Positions 1-13,971 of a stretch of 64,000 nucleotides of DNA are shown in pieces. This DNA comes from Hedera helix. Taxonomy: Eukaryota; Streptophyta; Magnoliopsida; Apiales; Araliaceae. How positions within the stretch are numbered: position 1 is the first letter of the stretch; each line of letters begins with the position of its first letter. The translations under genes were made by a program, and so were the position numbers. Location: NCBI GenBank assembly GCA_947179155.2, contig OX359280.1, positions 43,819,055 through 43,883,054 on the forward strand, in the 5' to 3' direction. A model generated the notes under the pieces. That model was not told the DNA's origin. It did not search any database and worked only from the letters and a program-made list of their open reading frames with translations.

Positions 1-172
1 ATAAGTCTACATACACAACATCTAAATACAAAATCAAACACTACATTTATTTTAACTATTAAAAAGTAAGATATGGAACGAATTTCAATGTCATGTCCTA
101 TTTTTTAATGGTTAAGATGATTATAATATTTAAATGTTATGTTTGAATGTTGTATACGTATACTTATTCTTC
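1..172. mobile_element. MITE, family A, copy 1
   Basis: An imperfect inverted repeat. The left end (ataagtctacatacaca) pairs with the reverse complement of the right end near 172 (ataagtatacgtataca). The arms meet around a core that contains tattaaaaagtaaga. It may begin before the window. The same core and ends occur near 53151-53291 and 54596-54741, so this is a dispersed short repeat. It has no coding capacity. Confidence 0.55.
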
Positions 173-840
173 GAGAAATACTCCCTTCATCTATTTAAAA
201 CGGTATTATTTGTTCAGTCCGTTGCATAGATGATTTAGTATGTTATTTATATATTTAAACTGAATAAATTATTTTTTTAATTAAATTAAAATTTTTAATT
301 GTACAAATGAGAAAAACTATGACAAAAAGGAAGAAATTCTGTAAATTATTATAGTATTTGGAGATGTGAATAATATTCATTGTTACAAAGAAAAATTATT
401 ACAACTTTTAAGTGCTGGGATCACTAAAATTTCAATTACACGTCTTTATATCATAATAATAGTTTTTTATCAGTGTCATTTAACATGTCAAAAGAAAAGA
501 AAAGGAAACAAGTTGCTTTTGTTGAAAAGGACCATAAGATAATTCCATGTTGAGGCAATCAAACACATAACCAAACCAATCTAAATTCTTTGGTGGAGAT
601 GAGAGAGAAATAAGCATACTTTATATTCATGAGGGTCTGTTACTGCATTTGAATGGTGGTGAATCTTTCATTTGTGAGAAATGTTAGTTAATTATATAAA
701 AATTGTTTTATTTAATTAGATAAATTATTGATATGTTGTATTGTATAATTCATTACTATTTATCTAGATAAAATATAATATTTTTTCCCGATAACCTAAC
801 ATTTTTCTTTGTTTCCCACACAAATCATCTCTCAATATAA

Positions 841-906
841 TACTCTATCCGTTTTAAAATATATGAATTTGTGTACTCTATCCATTTTAAAATATATGAA
901 TTTGTA
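841..906. repeat. 33-bp tandem duplication
   Basis: Two adjacent copies (841-873 and 874-906) begin tactctatcc and differ at about one base. The sequence resembles the ends of Stowaway-type MITEs, so it may be a remnant of one. Confidence 0.7.
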
Positions 907-2525
907 TTGAATTTTCTCTCCTTTTCTTTTTCTCTTCTCTCTAGTCAAGAACTATAACCTCTATGTTAGATCCGGAGAGGGATCTCCTTTTGGAGATACT
1001 CTTCCTTGGATATATATATTTTTTTATTTTGATCAAATAAATTGTTTTTCTTTCTTGCACGTGGAGCTTATTTTTTTCTTTTGTGGAATCTCTTTTTTTC
1101 ATGAGATAACTGATTTTTTATATGAGGTAGATTTTATTATCATCTCTTGGGAGATTTTGTTTTATCTTTTTGAAAGATTTTTTTTCATTCGTGAAACTCT
1201 TTTCGATGTATAAATTATTGATATAGATTATTTATATTTGGATGTGATATTATTACGGCGACTTGTTCTTGTGGTGCTTATGTTAAAGAACGATATAGAT
1301 TTGTATATTCTATTATTAATTTTTAAATATGACTTTATTTTAGAAGTTTTTATGGTATCTACTAGTAGCGTTGCTTCGAATGACCCTTTTTTCTAATTAT
1401 ATGTTATTTTGTTTGAAAAAAATACTATTTCAATTCTTTTATTGTAATATTTTCATCTTTTATAACATACTAAAATTTTAATATATTTTAGTCTTGTAGA
1501 TTGTTTGATAAAAATAAATTAATTTGAGATATTTTTAAATTCAAAATTTATATGATATATTTAAATTTTGAAGATAATAAATCTTATTATTACTCGATAA
1601 TTTATAATTTTTATTATTTTATTTGCATAAAACTAAAATCATTTATATTAATTTAATTTGAAATTATCTCAACTAAACTTCAAAATACCAATATCAACAC
1701 CATTAAAAAGAAACCATATACATGTAAATTTTTCCTGTGTAAACTATAGTTGGATCCACATGTAAATTCAATCAAATCCATGACAACCAGCTTAAGGTGT
1801 GTTTGGATTAAGACTGAGCATCACAACAGTCTTTCCAAGTTAGTCCAATTTTTATCCCACTCCACCCAATGAGTTAAATTTGATACCTGTTTAGCAAAAC
1901 TAGTTTGATGTTAACCTTGATTCCTAATCAAGGTTAAATTTATCTTAATGGACTATTTCAATATACTATTAAAACGAGGAAACAAAAGTTTTATTTTAAG
2001 AACAATGGCAAAAAATAAAGTTAACATGATTCAAAAATTAAATGATAGCTATATTTCATTATATAAAATGATCAGTAATATTAGTTTAAATTACAAATCA
2101 CGGCTACTAAAAAAGACGGTGTCTTTTAAACTTTTTGAACGAGTTATTAATATTATATTTTTTTATTTTTCAATCTAAGAGTCAATCTTATTTATGTTAT
2201 TTTTATATAAATTTGATCAAAAATATGTTCGAAACTCATAAATTTCTTTGGGTCACGTCTAGACATATTAATTAAGGTCCAAATGAATTAAATCTGAACT
2301 CGAGCTAAAGATTTTAAAGTAAACCAAATTTAGGGGTTGTTTGATAATGTATTTTTGTCTCTTTTTGCATTTACCCCTTCTTTTTTTTAGCACATAAATA
2401 AAGTTGTTTGATGAAAACTTAGATAACCTTTTTTTGTCTCTTTAAAAAAATATTGAATCAATTTTTTTTTAAAAAAGAGGATCTTATTATATTTTTACAT
2501 TCGTTGCCTTAATATTTTTTTTTTT

Positions 2526-2734
2526 GCTTTTCTACCACCATCATCCATCACAACCACCATTTTCACCACAACCTGACACCCACCACCACTGCCGTCACAA
2601 TGCAAAACTGTCTAATAATAATATTATTTTTTTTGCTTTTCTCACTACACCGGCCACCACCATCATCCATCACAACCACCATTTTCACCACAACCTGACA
2701 CCCACCACCACTGCCGTCACAATGCAAAACTGTC
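2526..2734. repeat. Direct duplication of a CCA/CAT-rich segment
   Basis: A segment of about 78 bp (2535-2612), rich in cac/cat triplets, is repeated almost identically at 2657-2734, 122 bp downstream. Each copy is preceded by a T-run and gcttttct. The second copy carries about 13 extra bases after that motif. The open frame spanning both is a by-product of the triplet-like composition and shows no domain. Confidence 0.8.
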
Positions 2735-4250
2735 ATAATTATTATTAGACGTGAAATATTTTGCTAGTTATATATTATTAGTGATTTTATTTGAATTAAT
2801 TATATAATATTTATTATATTTTTATCTTAGCTCTAAGTTTATATAAACTGATCTTATGATAAATAGTAAAATGTTGTATTCAAATATATTATACAGATTA
2901 ATTATCAAATAATTTTTTTACATTTAAACTATATTTTTTTAAAATCTCTATTTTATACAGAAATTCTATTTTAATAAATTATTATTACACAATTTTATCA
3001 AAACACTGCACAAACGCCCCAACCCCACCAAAAAATAAAATTTGACTACCAGCAGTCAGGATCCAATCAACAACAATCCTTGTGATCACGCAACTGTGTG
3101 TTTGGTAGATATGTTGATTGGTCGTCAAAATTGATTTAAAGCAAGTCCATAACACCCTGTTTCGATTATGGAAAAGCGTGGGGTTCCGATTAAAGGGAAC
3201 ATGTAGGTAGGTGGAAGATATTCTCTCCCTCTCATTGTGTAATCCAGGAAGAAGAATCCACTTCATTGAATATATATATATATATATATATATAAGTTTG
3301 GCTAACTTACATCGACATCCTAGTTTTTTTTTTTTGATACCTTTAATAATCCCCATACATTTTATAGCACCCAACCCCTCACCCACCCCTAGCCCCTACT
3401 CTACCCTTGACCCCCTCAACTAACCTCCCACCGCCCTATTGGGAGGATTTGATCCCCTCTATATTTGCAAAATCCTTATGCTACGTTAAACCCATAAAAA
3501 TCCTATAAAATCTGTATAAATCCTATATAAAGCCTTGCATACAACAAAAATACTGAGTAGCTGATTCTTAAATACAATCCTCAGCTGTACCTGACTTGAG
3601 GAAAATCACATATGAATCTGAATCACATAGAATATAATCTCTTCTGCATGCATCAATGCGGGAATGGGTACTACAAAGCAACATACACTGGTATATCAAA
3701 TTACACAAATAAACATACATACAAGGCTTTCACCTCAACTATTTTCTTTGTGTATGTTTAATTACTCAACATTTGGTGTATTTGACAGTATAAACACACT
3801 TAAAAATATTGTTCGTTTAGTAGTAACTCATTTCAAATGCAACTTATTCAACTCGTAAACACAATATTTGGAACTTAAACGCAACGAACCAAAATTGGCA
3901 CCGTGCATTTAGAGATCCAACACTGTAAACACTAATAGCCGAACAAACCCTTTGTTTAGTTATTCAATTTTTATAAAAATAAAACAGAAAAGAGGCAAGA
4001 GGGACAACATTGACTTCACAGAAAAACTGCCTCCTTCAACGGTGTTAAATCATTCATCATAGAATCAATCAAATTAAAATGTAGATGGACGTAAAGGAGA
4101 AAAATTGTTGAACCATAATAACAGCAAAAAATGTAACCTTAATGTGAGAAGTAAAGAAAAGGTACAACTTGATGCATTAACTTCTTTTTTTTATATCTGT
4201 TTCTCTTCATCATATACTGGTCTGCACAGCCTTGCTACTTATATAACAGT

Positions 4251-4571
4251 GAAGGAAAGAGCTAGAGTATTAAAAGAATAGTACTCGCTTAGGTGTTATA
4301 TGCATGATGAATGAGCAGAATGAAGTATTATACCTTCAGAACCAGAAAAATGTCAACTAAAAACAATTGATCAGCACCATTAGCTGCTTCCATCTCAAAA
4401 AATTCCATTTCATTATCCACTGCTGTATGATAATGGCAAAAAAAAATCCTAGACTTGTGCCATTCAACTGCCTTTATGAACTTGGGCTGGTGAAAGATGC
4501 AGGGAAGATTCTTTTCCTTTGAAAAAGTTGAACAAAGAAGCTGCAAAAAATGCTGCAATATACATCTCTGA
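4251..4571 (-). other. Probable 3' UTR of the ARID gene
   Basis: This is the stretch downstream of the ARID stop codon. No further coding exon with splice signals was found. The frame at 4328-4558 has no recognisable domain and is best read as transcribed non-coding sequence. The polyadenylation site cannot be placed. Confidence 0.4.
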
Positions 4572-7500
4572 CTAAGGCCTTGAAACTAGTCCACCATTCA
4601 AACGAGTCTTATTTGGAGAACAATAAATGGATCCAGAAGACTTCATTGCTCCTTGTCCACTGCAATTTGTTGCTGATCCAAACTCAGGTTCATCATCATC
4701 ACTGTTAATTTCAATCGGACTGGACCTATTCTGTTGACCTCTTCGCCTGAGAAGAAAGACATTGAAGTAGTAGCACACCAACTGTTCCCTCCTTTTGTAA
4801 GGGAAAAGCTTACATATTTCATCCCAGAAACACTTGTCTTCTGACAGAGGGTTTGACTTTACTATAGACTCGAATTTTTTTTCTTCTGCTAGAGCCCAGG
4901 AGAGTGCAACTTCCTCACCCATCTTGTCAATGTGCCAATGGTAGAAGGCCATGCCCAATTCAAGCTTTACCTTAAACCTTTTCTCATCAACATGAAATCT
5001 GACACATTCGAAGGAGCCTTGGAATTCACAGCCACATAAATCATGTCTTCCTAATCCAATGCGATCCCTTTCAATCAGCATGTTACACTTAACTCCTTTT
5101 TCCTGCGGCCAAACACGAGTACCTAACCATTTGGAATCACTTTCATATGTCTCCCCAGTCCACTCTGGCACTTTTGCTTGAAAATTTGGCCCCACAGGAA
5201 TTCTCTTACGACTGTGATTGTTGATCCACAAGCCATTGAGTGCATCCACAGACCGTGAATCTGACTGCTTATCAAATAGATCCTCCAAGTCACTCGGAGT
5301 GCCCGAGGATGAGGACTCTGAACCTGCTCTTGCCTGAGACTTTTTAAGAGAAAGGACCGCTCTAGATTCTTTTGCAGTACGAATCCTCCGGCTGAATCTT
5401 GATGTCTCAGACCCAGAATGATCTTCATACATGGTTGGATGCATCTTTTGCTTCATCTATAAAACATTGAAGTTGTCTGAATTAAGTGATGCATGGACAT
5501 TGGTTTCTTCATAATTCTCCACACATATTTTCATTATTGAATAACATAACAAAATGCAACAAATTTACATTCCAAGGTTAAATTAAGAAAATGCCACAAC
5601 TCAACCCAGATGCTACATTCTGCAAGGAATACTATAATAAATTTTTACAGCAGTACTATCCTCCACAATCAATCAACTTGGTAATAAATTCAAAAGAATA
5701 GGAAAATGATATATATTCCGAATTTATGTATTGATATTTTTATTGTCAGTTACATGGATGAGTATTAATGCAAATTCTTTAAAAGAGAGATGTCATATTG
5801 TGGGTCATCTTTATAAATTCTTTAAAAGAGAGATGTAATATCGTGGGTCACCCTTATAGGCCTATCCAATATGATGTACCGATGTATTTGGCAAATGTAA
5901 TTCGACAAAAAACCTTAGCAATACATAGCAGAACTTCAAAAATGATTACACCTCATTGACTAGGCGAGGCCAAAATTTTCACTTTAAATTATTCTTCTCA
6001 TAAGTAATAAAAGAATATTGTAATATTTTATAATAAATTTTAAATTATTCATTACAATGTATTGCATAATATTATATAAAGAAGAACATATTAATAGTCA
6101 ATTCCACAAAATGCACATTAAAGAACATATTTAAGGTTGCACCTTCAATTTAATACCAAATGCAGTTTTTTATTCATCAACTAACCTAATCAATTAGTTA
6201 GCTAATTCGAATTATTGAAATAAGAGCGAAAGATTTATACTTGCATCATATTATTTAACAAACAATATAACTAATGACTTTGTATAAACCATAAGTGATA
6301 GTGCAGCTAGTGATAACTGTGTTCCACAAATAGGTCATAGGTTCAATACTAAGCAAAGACAATGATCTCCTTGGGGCCTACAAATAGTTAATCTGGATTA
6401 TCTGTTGTGGATAGTTGGTGGCGATATCCTCGATACAACAAATGCTGGAAAAATTAAATTTCCAACAACACCCATATACCATAGAAAATTCAGTCAAAAT
6501 ATAATTTTCAAAAATATAAAAGAGCTATGATGGAAATTCTAATTATAAAATCCACCGTTCTCTTACTTTCTATAGACATGCAAACTGCTTTAAAACTTTA
6601 ATTTACAAAATTAATAAACTAAATCCCATATAAAAAATAAGAGGGTCAAAATTAAATGTTAATTTAAAAAAATAAAAAAAAGAGGGTAATAATTAAATAT
6701 ATAGTCCCTCTATCTATAAATGAGTATCTTGCTTTTCATTTTGTTCAACCTAAATTGCATCCAATAAACCCTTCTACAAGGAAAAAAAATATTTAAACAA
6801 TTTATACTACCATCATTCCAAAATATAAGATCATATTGACTTTTGAAAAAGCACCGTAAGACATTTTCAAATTCAAGATTCATATGAATCCACTTAATTT
6901 TATTTAATACAATTATGAATATTATTAATGTAAGATTTCCCCCCCCAAAAATTTCAATAAATTATGTCAATGAAAACAAAATAGGCTAGCGTCAGTGCAT
7001 TAGTTCTCTCTTTAGATCTTGCTACTTCACAATGAAAACAACAATTATATGAAAACAGTGATGAACTAATTTAACATCCGTCAACCGATTCCCCATCTAA
7101 TATGATATCTTTCTTTCCTTGTTTGATATCCTGAAATGCTTCCGCTAACCCTTCCACTACACTAAAATAATGGTCTACTGAAAAGTGATCATATTTTACA
7201 ATTTTTAAAAAATAGAATCATGAGTCAACGCGTTAATCATTTGTCCTTAGAAATGGAACAAAACCCGAGATTTTTTCTAGATCTGCAAACTCTTTAGATA
7301 TTTCGGAATCAAATTTTAGAATCCCAGGATTTGTCCACAAGTTTGTTACTGAAGAATTGAAAAATCTATGGTGCGCAGTAGGTTGGGTTGATTAGCGGTA
7401 AATTTCCATTGAAATTGTTTGAGAAAGAAGAAAGGCTGGATCAATTGGATTGAAAGAGGGCAAGACGCGTAAAAATTCCATTCAGTAGGCTATAGGATGA

Positions 7501-9268
7501 TTCAATTAGGAAATAATGGCTGATTCAGTTAGTGGAATTAAGAATCATTCAGATTAATATTATGCCCAAACAAACAGTCTTAACAGTTCAGATTACTTGG
7601 CGGTTCAGATTTTAGGCCATTCAAACGCATTAAGTTGAAAACAAACAGCCCCTTAGTCATTTTAGTGGAAACAATGGGAGCATCAAAGGAACAAATGATG
7701 CTACAAAATTACACTCAATAATATATAATATAAAAATATACAAACTTCAACAGAAAAAATGTAAGAAAATTGGTAGACAAGTATCAAGCACTATGTGGCC
7801 ACAAAAAGAAAAAAAAACATGTTTAAACATATCACTCAACAAATCAATCAACAGAGAATGCATGTAAAGGACAGGTATTGGGAAATGTTAACTTAAGAAC
7901 ACACACATAATGGCACTCAGTCATTCCTTAACAAATCAGGAAAAAAAACCCGGCATAACTCATACACACATGGATATGTATAATTTTATGCAACTGCAAT
8001 AGGATGATGTTGTGATGGCGATGGCTTCTATTTGGACATGTATAATAACAGAATATTTAAATAACAATGACCCACAAAAACCACGTCAAACACATAACAA
8101 TAGCATCCTAGATCTAAGAATCATTGTAAATTGCTCAAACATTAGACAACATTTTAGTTTTCATAATAGAGATATTTGTCAGATATACCTGCCAAATAGA
8201 TTGTTCAGCACATGAATCAGAATTCCTTTTCAATAACATCGCATCTCGAGCCAACAGAACCTGCTTCCATTGCTGCTCATTCCCAAAAGACTTCCATTTT
8301 GACCTTTCTGGTAAAGACCCAAGGGCTGGATCACAGGGATCCTTTGCAACCTTTCTGACCCAATCCAGTAATGACAAGTAACACTCACGTTTTCTCTTTC
8401 GATTACAACCATCTTCCTTAACCACACTCTTGAAACCTATATCACATTTGTCAACATCAGCAATTCTTTCGTCAATGTCATTTTTCTTATTTCCATCCAA
8501 ATGCACAAAACTCTGAACCTCATTATCCTTAAACTTTTTTTTACTAGAACCAAATTCCCCAGCTACACTAGACTCAAACTGTTTGTCACTACAATTTTTC
8601 TTGTCTTCATTCAGCCCCACAAAACTCTGATCACCACCCTTGCGCAATTTTAAGCCATTTGTAAAATTCAATTTACTCTCCTCCAAATCCAAATGCAAGT
8701 GCTCCCCATCTTTCTTCTCCTGATCAGAATTTTCAGAAGAGAAACCTTTAGACACTGATTCTAAGTCCATCATAAACACACTCTGAATCGTCTCACTATC
8801 TTCAAATTCACCTTTTGAATCCTTATCTTTAATTGTTCTTTGCATCCATTTATCCAATGTATCTAAATACTTGGCATAAATCAGTTTCAAAGCTGAAGCA
8901 ACACCATAATCCAACCCGGATTCTTTCGCCACAGAATCCCACAACCCATTTTCAGAAACAGCTTCATATCCACCATTTTCGCTCACTACTGAGTACAGTT
9001 TGAACAAATCCACTGATTGCCCATTTCCAAGCATCGGAGGTAAAGGTCTAAAACAATGACTACCACAGATTTCGTTCAGAAAAACGGACACAAATTGATT
9101 AAACAAACACTTAATCTCATCCTTTTCGCCACCTTTACCATACCCTTTTGAGCCCGGCTCAAAATCCACCCAGAAATCGTTCGATCGAAGCTTTTGAAGG
9201 GAAATGAAGCAATCTAAAGCAGACCCATCAGCTACCTTGGACAACCCTGCCATTGATTGTGAATTCAA
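4572..9268 (-). CDS. ARID1: ARID and ELM2/SANT-like domain nuclear protein
   Basis: Predicted DNA-binding chromatin or transcription protein. Two coding exons: 9268-8189 and 5456-4572, both phase 0, joined by a 2.7-kb intron (donor gtatat, acceptor tatag). The product is 654 aa. An ARID domain lies at about residues 51-142, including FRPLPPMLG and the Trp of ENGLWDSVAK. A Lys/Asp-rich linker follows, then MHPTMYED at the start of exon 2. An ELM2-like stretch begins near residue 444 (KRIPVGPNFQAKVPEW), and a SANT-like helical segment lies near 540-600. In the family, the Arabidopsis homologue (At2g46040, ARID1) is a nuclear regulator active in pollen; orthology is inferred. A second ATG five codons downstream (9253) is also possible. 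The symbol is transferred by resemblance. The stretch at 9269-9700 is probably the 5' UTR and promoter. Confidence 0.87.
5772..5857. repeat. 43-bp tandem duplication in the ARID intron
   Basis: Two head-to-tail copies (5772-5814 and 5815-5857) start aaattctttaaaagagagatg and differ at a few bases. They lie inside the long intron, and no function is visible. Confidence 0.75.
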
Positions 9269-10025
9269 ACCCTAAAACCAAATCACTCCATTCATATATA
9301 CAGCTTTTTACAGAATAAAGGAAGGAAAAAAATGAAACTTAAACGAAGTACAGTAAAAAAATGGTAATAGATGGAAGTATTAATCTACAATAAATGTACG
9401 GACATTGAAGGTTTTGGCGGGAATTCATTGATCTAGGGCTGGTAAATTTAATTGGCCCGCCATTATTTAAGTCCCGCCCTGTCTCTCTCCAAAAAACGAA
9501 AAACCCAAAGAAGCCAAAGGGCTAGACTTTTCTCAAATTTTGAACAGATATACAGAGCCTTCTCTTCAAAAAAATAAAAGGGAAATCAAAGATTTGTCAA
9601 TTCGTGTCACAGGGGAAAGAAAGAAGGACGTACCAGTAATTGAGGGTTGGAATTTGGTGAGACCCCCTTTTGACGCTTGCTCTCCCTATCCCTCTCTCAA
9701 TTTTTGCCCCTTTTTATAAAACCCACTTTTTTTTTTCTTTTTTTAAGAACTCTTCTTGTTGTGGGGTGATGGGGAGAGATCTAGATTAAAAAAGTGGCTT
9801 GGATGGAGTAAATTAGGGTTTTCAAGAGCTGGCCACAAATACTTGTTTATAGGGGGAATAATTTGTCTAACTATGGTTCGTTAACTTAACTAGGATGTGG
9901 AGTTTGATGTTAGGGATTGGATGAGGGGCTTTTTGGGAAGGGAAAAAAATTTATGCTAGGCAAATTGTGAAGTGGGTATAGATTAGTTGGTCCACTAATG
10001 ACTTTAGTGTCTACCCACGTGGCTA

Positions 10026-10218
10026 CTCCCCCTTTCGTCTCAGAAAAAAAATTCTTATTAATATTTTAAATAATTTTAAAATTTATAATATTAATTATCA
10101 TAGTTTTAAAAAATTATATAATTAATTAATAATTTAAATATGAATAATTTTATTATTTTATCCTCTTTCTTAATATACATAAAAAATCAAACAAAATTTT
10201 TATCCTGAACGAAAGGAG
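10026..10218. mobile_element. Stowaway-like MITE, copy 1
   Basis: Terminal inverted repeats ctccccctttcgtc (left) and ctcctttcgttcag (right, reverse complement) are flanked by TA dinucleotides at 10024-10025 and 10219-10220. This matches the Stowaway (Tc1/mariner) TA target duplication. The interior is AT-rich and non-coding. Confidence 0.75.
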
Positions 10219-10622
10219 TAATTATATTTTATTTGATGAAATAATATTATTTTAAATTTTATTGTCGACGGGAGGACTGTCAATCGGACTTTGTAAATTA
10301 CATTTAAGATTATTTAAGCTCAATTTGTATGAGCTAAAAACTATGTCCAAAATGGATCTAAATAAATTCATGAGATATGGGTTATTTCTGATCAAGTCCG
10401 TATGAAAAGCATATAATTAAGATGAACTCCTAAACCCAAAATATAAAATATAATCTTAAATAACTCGCTTAAAATGTTTAATATTAGTTAGCTATTTGAT
10501 ATATTTCACATTATTTATCATTTTAAATATTTAATCACTAAATTTTGTTTTGAAATTGAAGAAGCGAACACTTAAATGTTGATCTTGTATATAAAAATAA
10601 CTTGAGATGTAAATATTTAATA

Positions 10623-10907
10623 CTCTTTTTGTCTCGGAATAAAAATTTTGGTTGGATTTTTACGTATATTAAGAAAGAGAATAAAATAACAAAATTGTCT
10701 ATATTTAAATTCTCATTTAATTGTATAATTTTCTTCACATGACTAATAATACTTCGTAAATATACCTAGAGAATAGAAATATGACAATTAATACTAAGGA
10801 TATTATAGGCAAATTATTATAAAAAATAAATTATTTAAGATTAATAAATATTTAACTTAGACTTACCTAAAATAGTAATAAAAACTTTTATCATATGACA
10901 GAAAGAG
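10623..10907. mobile_element. Stowaway-like MITE, copy 2, opposite orientation
   Basis: It starts ctctttttgtctcgg after TA (10621-10622) and ends gacagaaagag before TA (10908-10909). Its first ~100 bp match the reverse complement of the right half of copy 1, including the ttaagaaagag(a/g)ataaaat motif. The two copies are therefore the same family inserted in opposite orientations 400 bp apart. Confidence 0.72.
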
Positions 10908-13900
10908 TAATTAATTAACACAAATGATCTACAATTGTTTTATTTTTTTACTACTATAATTCAGTTGGGCTTTATAATGGGCCGAGTTATTTATTAATTA
11001 AACTCGGTCACAAATTCACTTTAAGTTTAAATTTTTATCCCAACTCACTCTCAAATTTAATTTGAATGGATTTTAAATAAGTCACACGATTGATTTTCCA
11101 TCTTAATCAACCCAATTGACAACCAAAAAACTCAATCCAATAATTATCCTCAATCCTTAGTATTCAAAAGAGTGAAACTCGAGTCACAAGAACAACATTA
11201 ATAAACATAATATATGTTTATAGGGGGATTGAGCTCTAAAAAAATTACCCCTTGAGAAATGTTTATTAAACTAATTACTTAATTTCTTCGTTTAATCGTG
11301 AATAGTAAAAGATATTTTATGAGTATAATTACCCTAATTAAATTTATTTAAATTTGTATACTCTAATTGAGTTCATGTACATATGATTTATTAATTAGTT
11401 ACTTTTCCAGTAATTGATCTTCTAATTAAATTCCTATGCTCTTTTGTTGAGTCCATTTATAATTTATTTCATTACTTGTCTATGAGATGTTTATACGAGT
11501 AGAATTACCCTTAATCAAAGTCAATTAAGATTTATGACCTCTTGTTGAATAGATGTAGTAGGATTTATGTTTCACTTGAATGCATATCGTAATTATAACA
11601 AATAAATATCTTTATTTTAAATTAAGTTGATGTGCCCAAATAGTTGTGGTGAAAACAAGTTTTAACGAATGAGATGGTTATTTTTCGAGAATTGTGATGC
11701 ATGGATGCTAATAATTGCTTTCTAATTTTTTCGAGCCATTCAACTTTACCAACGATGAGTAAAATTGAAGATCATTTATTATTAGATAAGGCCGTAAAAT
11801 GAATCGAATAATTCAGACTCGATTTATATTTGCTAGAATAAAAATTTGATTCGAACTCGATTCGAAATATAAACGATTTAAATACGAATAAGGTTTAAAA
11901 TTTGATAATTATTCGAATCTCTTTAAAATATAAATTTTTATTGATATTAAGATCATATTCGCTAAAAAAAATTTAAATTGTTCTGGTTCGATTCAAGATC
12001 GTACCCGACTCGATAGTTAAACGAATCTTAATTAAACCTTATTTTATACTCGATAAATTTTATAAAATAAATCTGAATAACTTAATATTCGACTAAACTC
12101 GATTTATTTACACCATTACTACTAGCAATTTTTGTAACGACAACACAAGTCTAGCCAGAAAATCAAGGATAATTAATCATGATATGGATATGTCAAGATT
12201 TTTAATTTGGTCGAATTGCAAAAGTGTCTTTCCAGCTGCTCATTTAATTTTAATTTGACCTATTAAGTGACACTTCAAATATCCAATTTGATTTGATTCA
12301 CCCCCAACGCTAATTTCAGCTCAATTTAATTTTATACCCAAAAGGGTAAATTTGTCAAACACCACTAAATCTAAGTTTGAAACTAAAACAAGAAACTAAA
12401 AAATAAACCCAACTCGGAGAAACTTAAAAAAATAAATTCAAATTTCATTAGAAAGAAAAGAAAAAACTAAAATTTTGAAAATTAAATCAATCACCACCAG
12501 ATCTACGAAAATCAAACAATAATTAATAAGCAACAAATTAGTAAACAAAAACACCTATTAATAAATGTAAAACTCCTCATTAAACATTTCATTGAAATAT
12601 TACAAAAAATAGAACAAAAGGATACCTAGGATTGTAGGGATTTTTGTTATTCTTCTACGAGTTCGATGATTCCTTCGAAAACTCATCCACATCGTCTCAA
12701 TTTGGATTATGTTTAGCACACACTGTGTGAATAAAGATAATGATTTAGAATCATTAGAAGAATCACCAGAGGTGGCGACAATTGCAGAATCTATAATATT
12801 TCGAACCTTTACTAAAAATAAAAATGTAAATAGCGTCGAGTATTGTGCGATTTGATGCAATTGGAAGCTTAAATTGTACATGAAACAGCTAAAACATGTG
12901 CGATTTGACAAATCTAAAATCGCACATAAAATTGCTTGTGATTGGTACAGTGTGATTTTGAAACACGTGGTGTGATTTCATTTGATGCGATTTCGATTTC
13001 AAAATCAATTAAACATATATGTATTGAAAAATATATTTGTCATAAGAAAGTGAGAGCTTTGTTAGGTTACAATATTGAAAACAAATTATTTTCCATGAAC
13101 TATTTACGTGGCATACACTAGAGGATCTGAAAATCCCACAGTTAGTGGAGGATTTGTTTTCAAATAAAGCAAATGTTTATTTCAACACTCACAATTGCCA
13201 TATTTAATAATAAGAATATATTTAATAATAAGAATATACCCACGATCCAATATATATGCTCATGATATTGCTTGAGCAAACGCTTCTGAAGGTTAGAGAT
13301 AGAATGTAGAAACTAAATCATCTATATCAATAAAATAATAACCAAATCAAAATGTCGTTGTTTTGGTTATTGCTGGTGCGATTTTGGTGATGCAGTTTGG
13401 TCCAAAACCCGAAATCAAACTGCAGATGCGATTTTTCAATCTTTCTAAAATCGTCATATATGACACAACTGTTAGTGCGGTTCTATTGGTGTGATTTGGT
13501 CTATTTTTAATTAAGTTTAGGGGCCAAATTTAATTTTTTACTCGGCCCTAAATATAAATGTGAATGTAATTTTTAATAAAGAAAAATTTCATAATCTTAT
13601 ATATATAATAAAATAAAAGGATTTGTTAAAGGAGATAGTCGGCGAGGGCGGAGCCAAGGGGCGCCATGTGAAGCTGTACTTGTCCTTGTATTCTTGATTA
13701 TGTGTTGTCTAGCCATGAATGAAAAGATGTGGCCACTTTGGTAGCCATTGGTTCTAAATGGAAGCTTTTAATTACCAAATTAGCTATAAAACTATGAATT
13801 ATTTGCAAGTAATTGAGGATGGTTAAAAATAATTGAGTTTTACTCTAAATTAATCTCATGGCTAGTAATTATAATTTATAAGAAGAACAGAGGTTTGATT

Positions 13901-13935
13901 AGAAATAGAAAGTCTTATGGGGTTAAAAAAAAATA

Positions 13936-13947
<12 letters not shown>

Positions 13948-13965
<18 letters not shown>
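13948..13965. repeat. TA microsatellite on the left of the hairpin element
   Basis: A run of alternating T and A just left of the hairpin element. A matching run lies on its right side at about 14219-14249. The element may have inserted into a TA repeat. Confidence 0.7.
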
Positions 13966-13966
<1 letters not shown>

Positions 13967-13971
13967 GAGCC

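Larger units (their letters stand above)
173..4250. other. Intergenic region, no gene recognised
   Basis: AT-rich DNA. The short open frames here (for example 1948-2178 and 2985-3386) have low-complexity or unrecognisable translations. Within it are a 33-bp tandem duplication (841-906), a 122-bp-offset duplication (2526-2734) and a TA microsatellite near 3270-3293. No RNA gene or promoter could be supported. Confidence 0.6.

Noticed and set aside
2524..2748. His/Pro/Thr-rich 74-aa frame
   Set aside because: A product of the duplicated CAC/CAT-rich DNA, not a recognisable protein.
2985..3386. 133-aa minus-strand frame as a gene
   Set aside because: It crosses a TA microsatellite and has no domain or splice partner.
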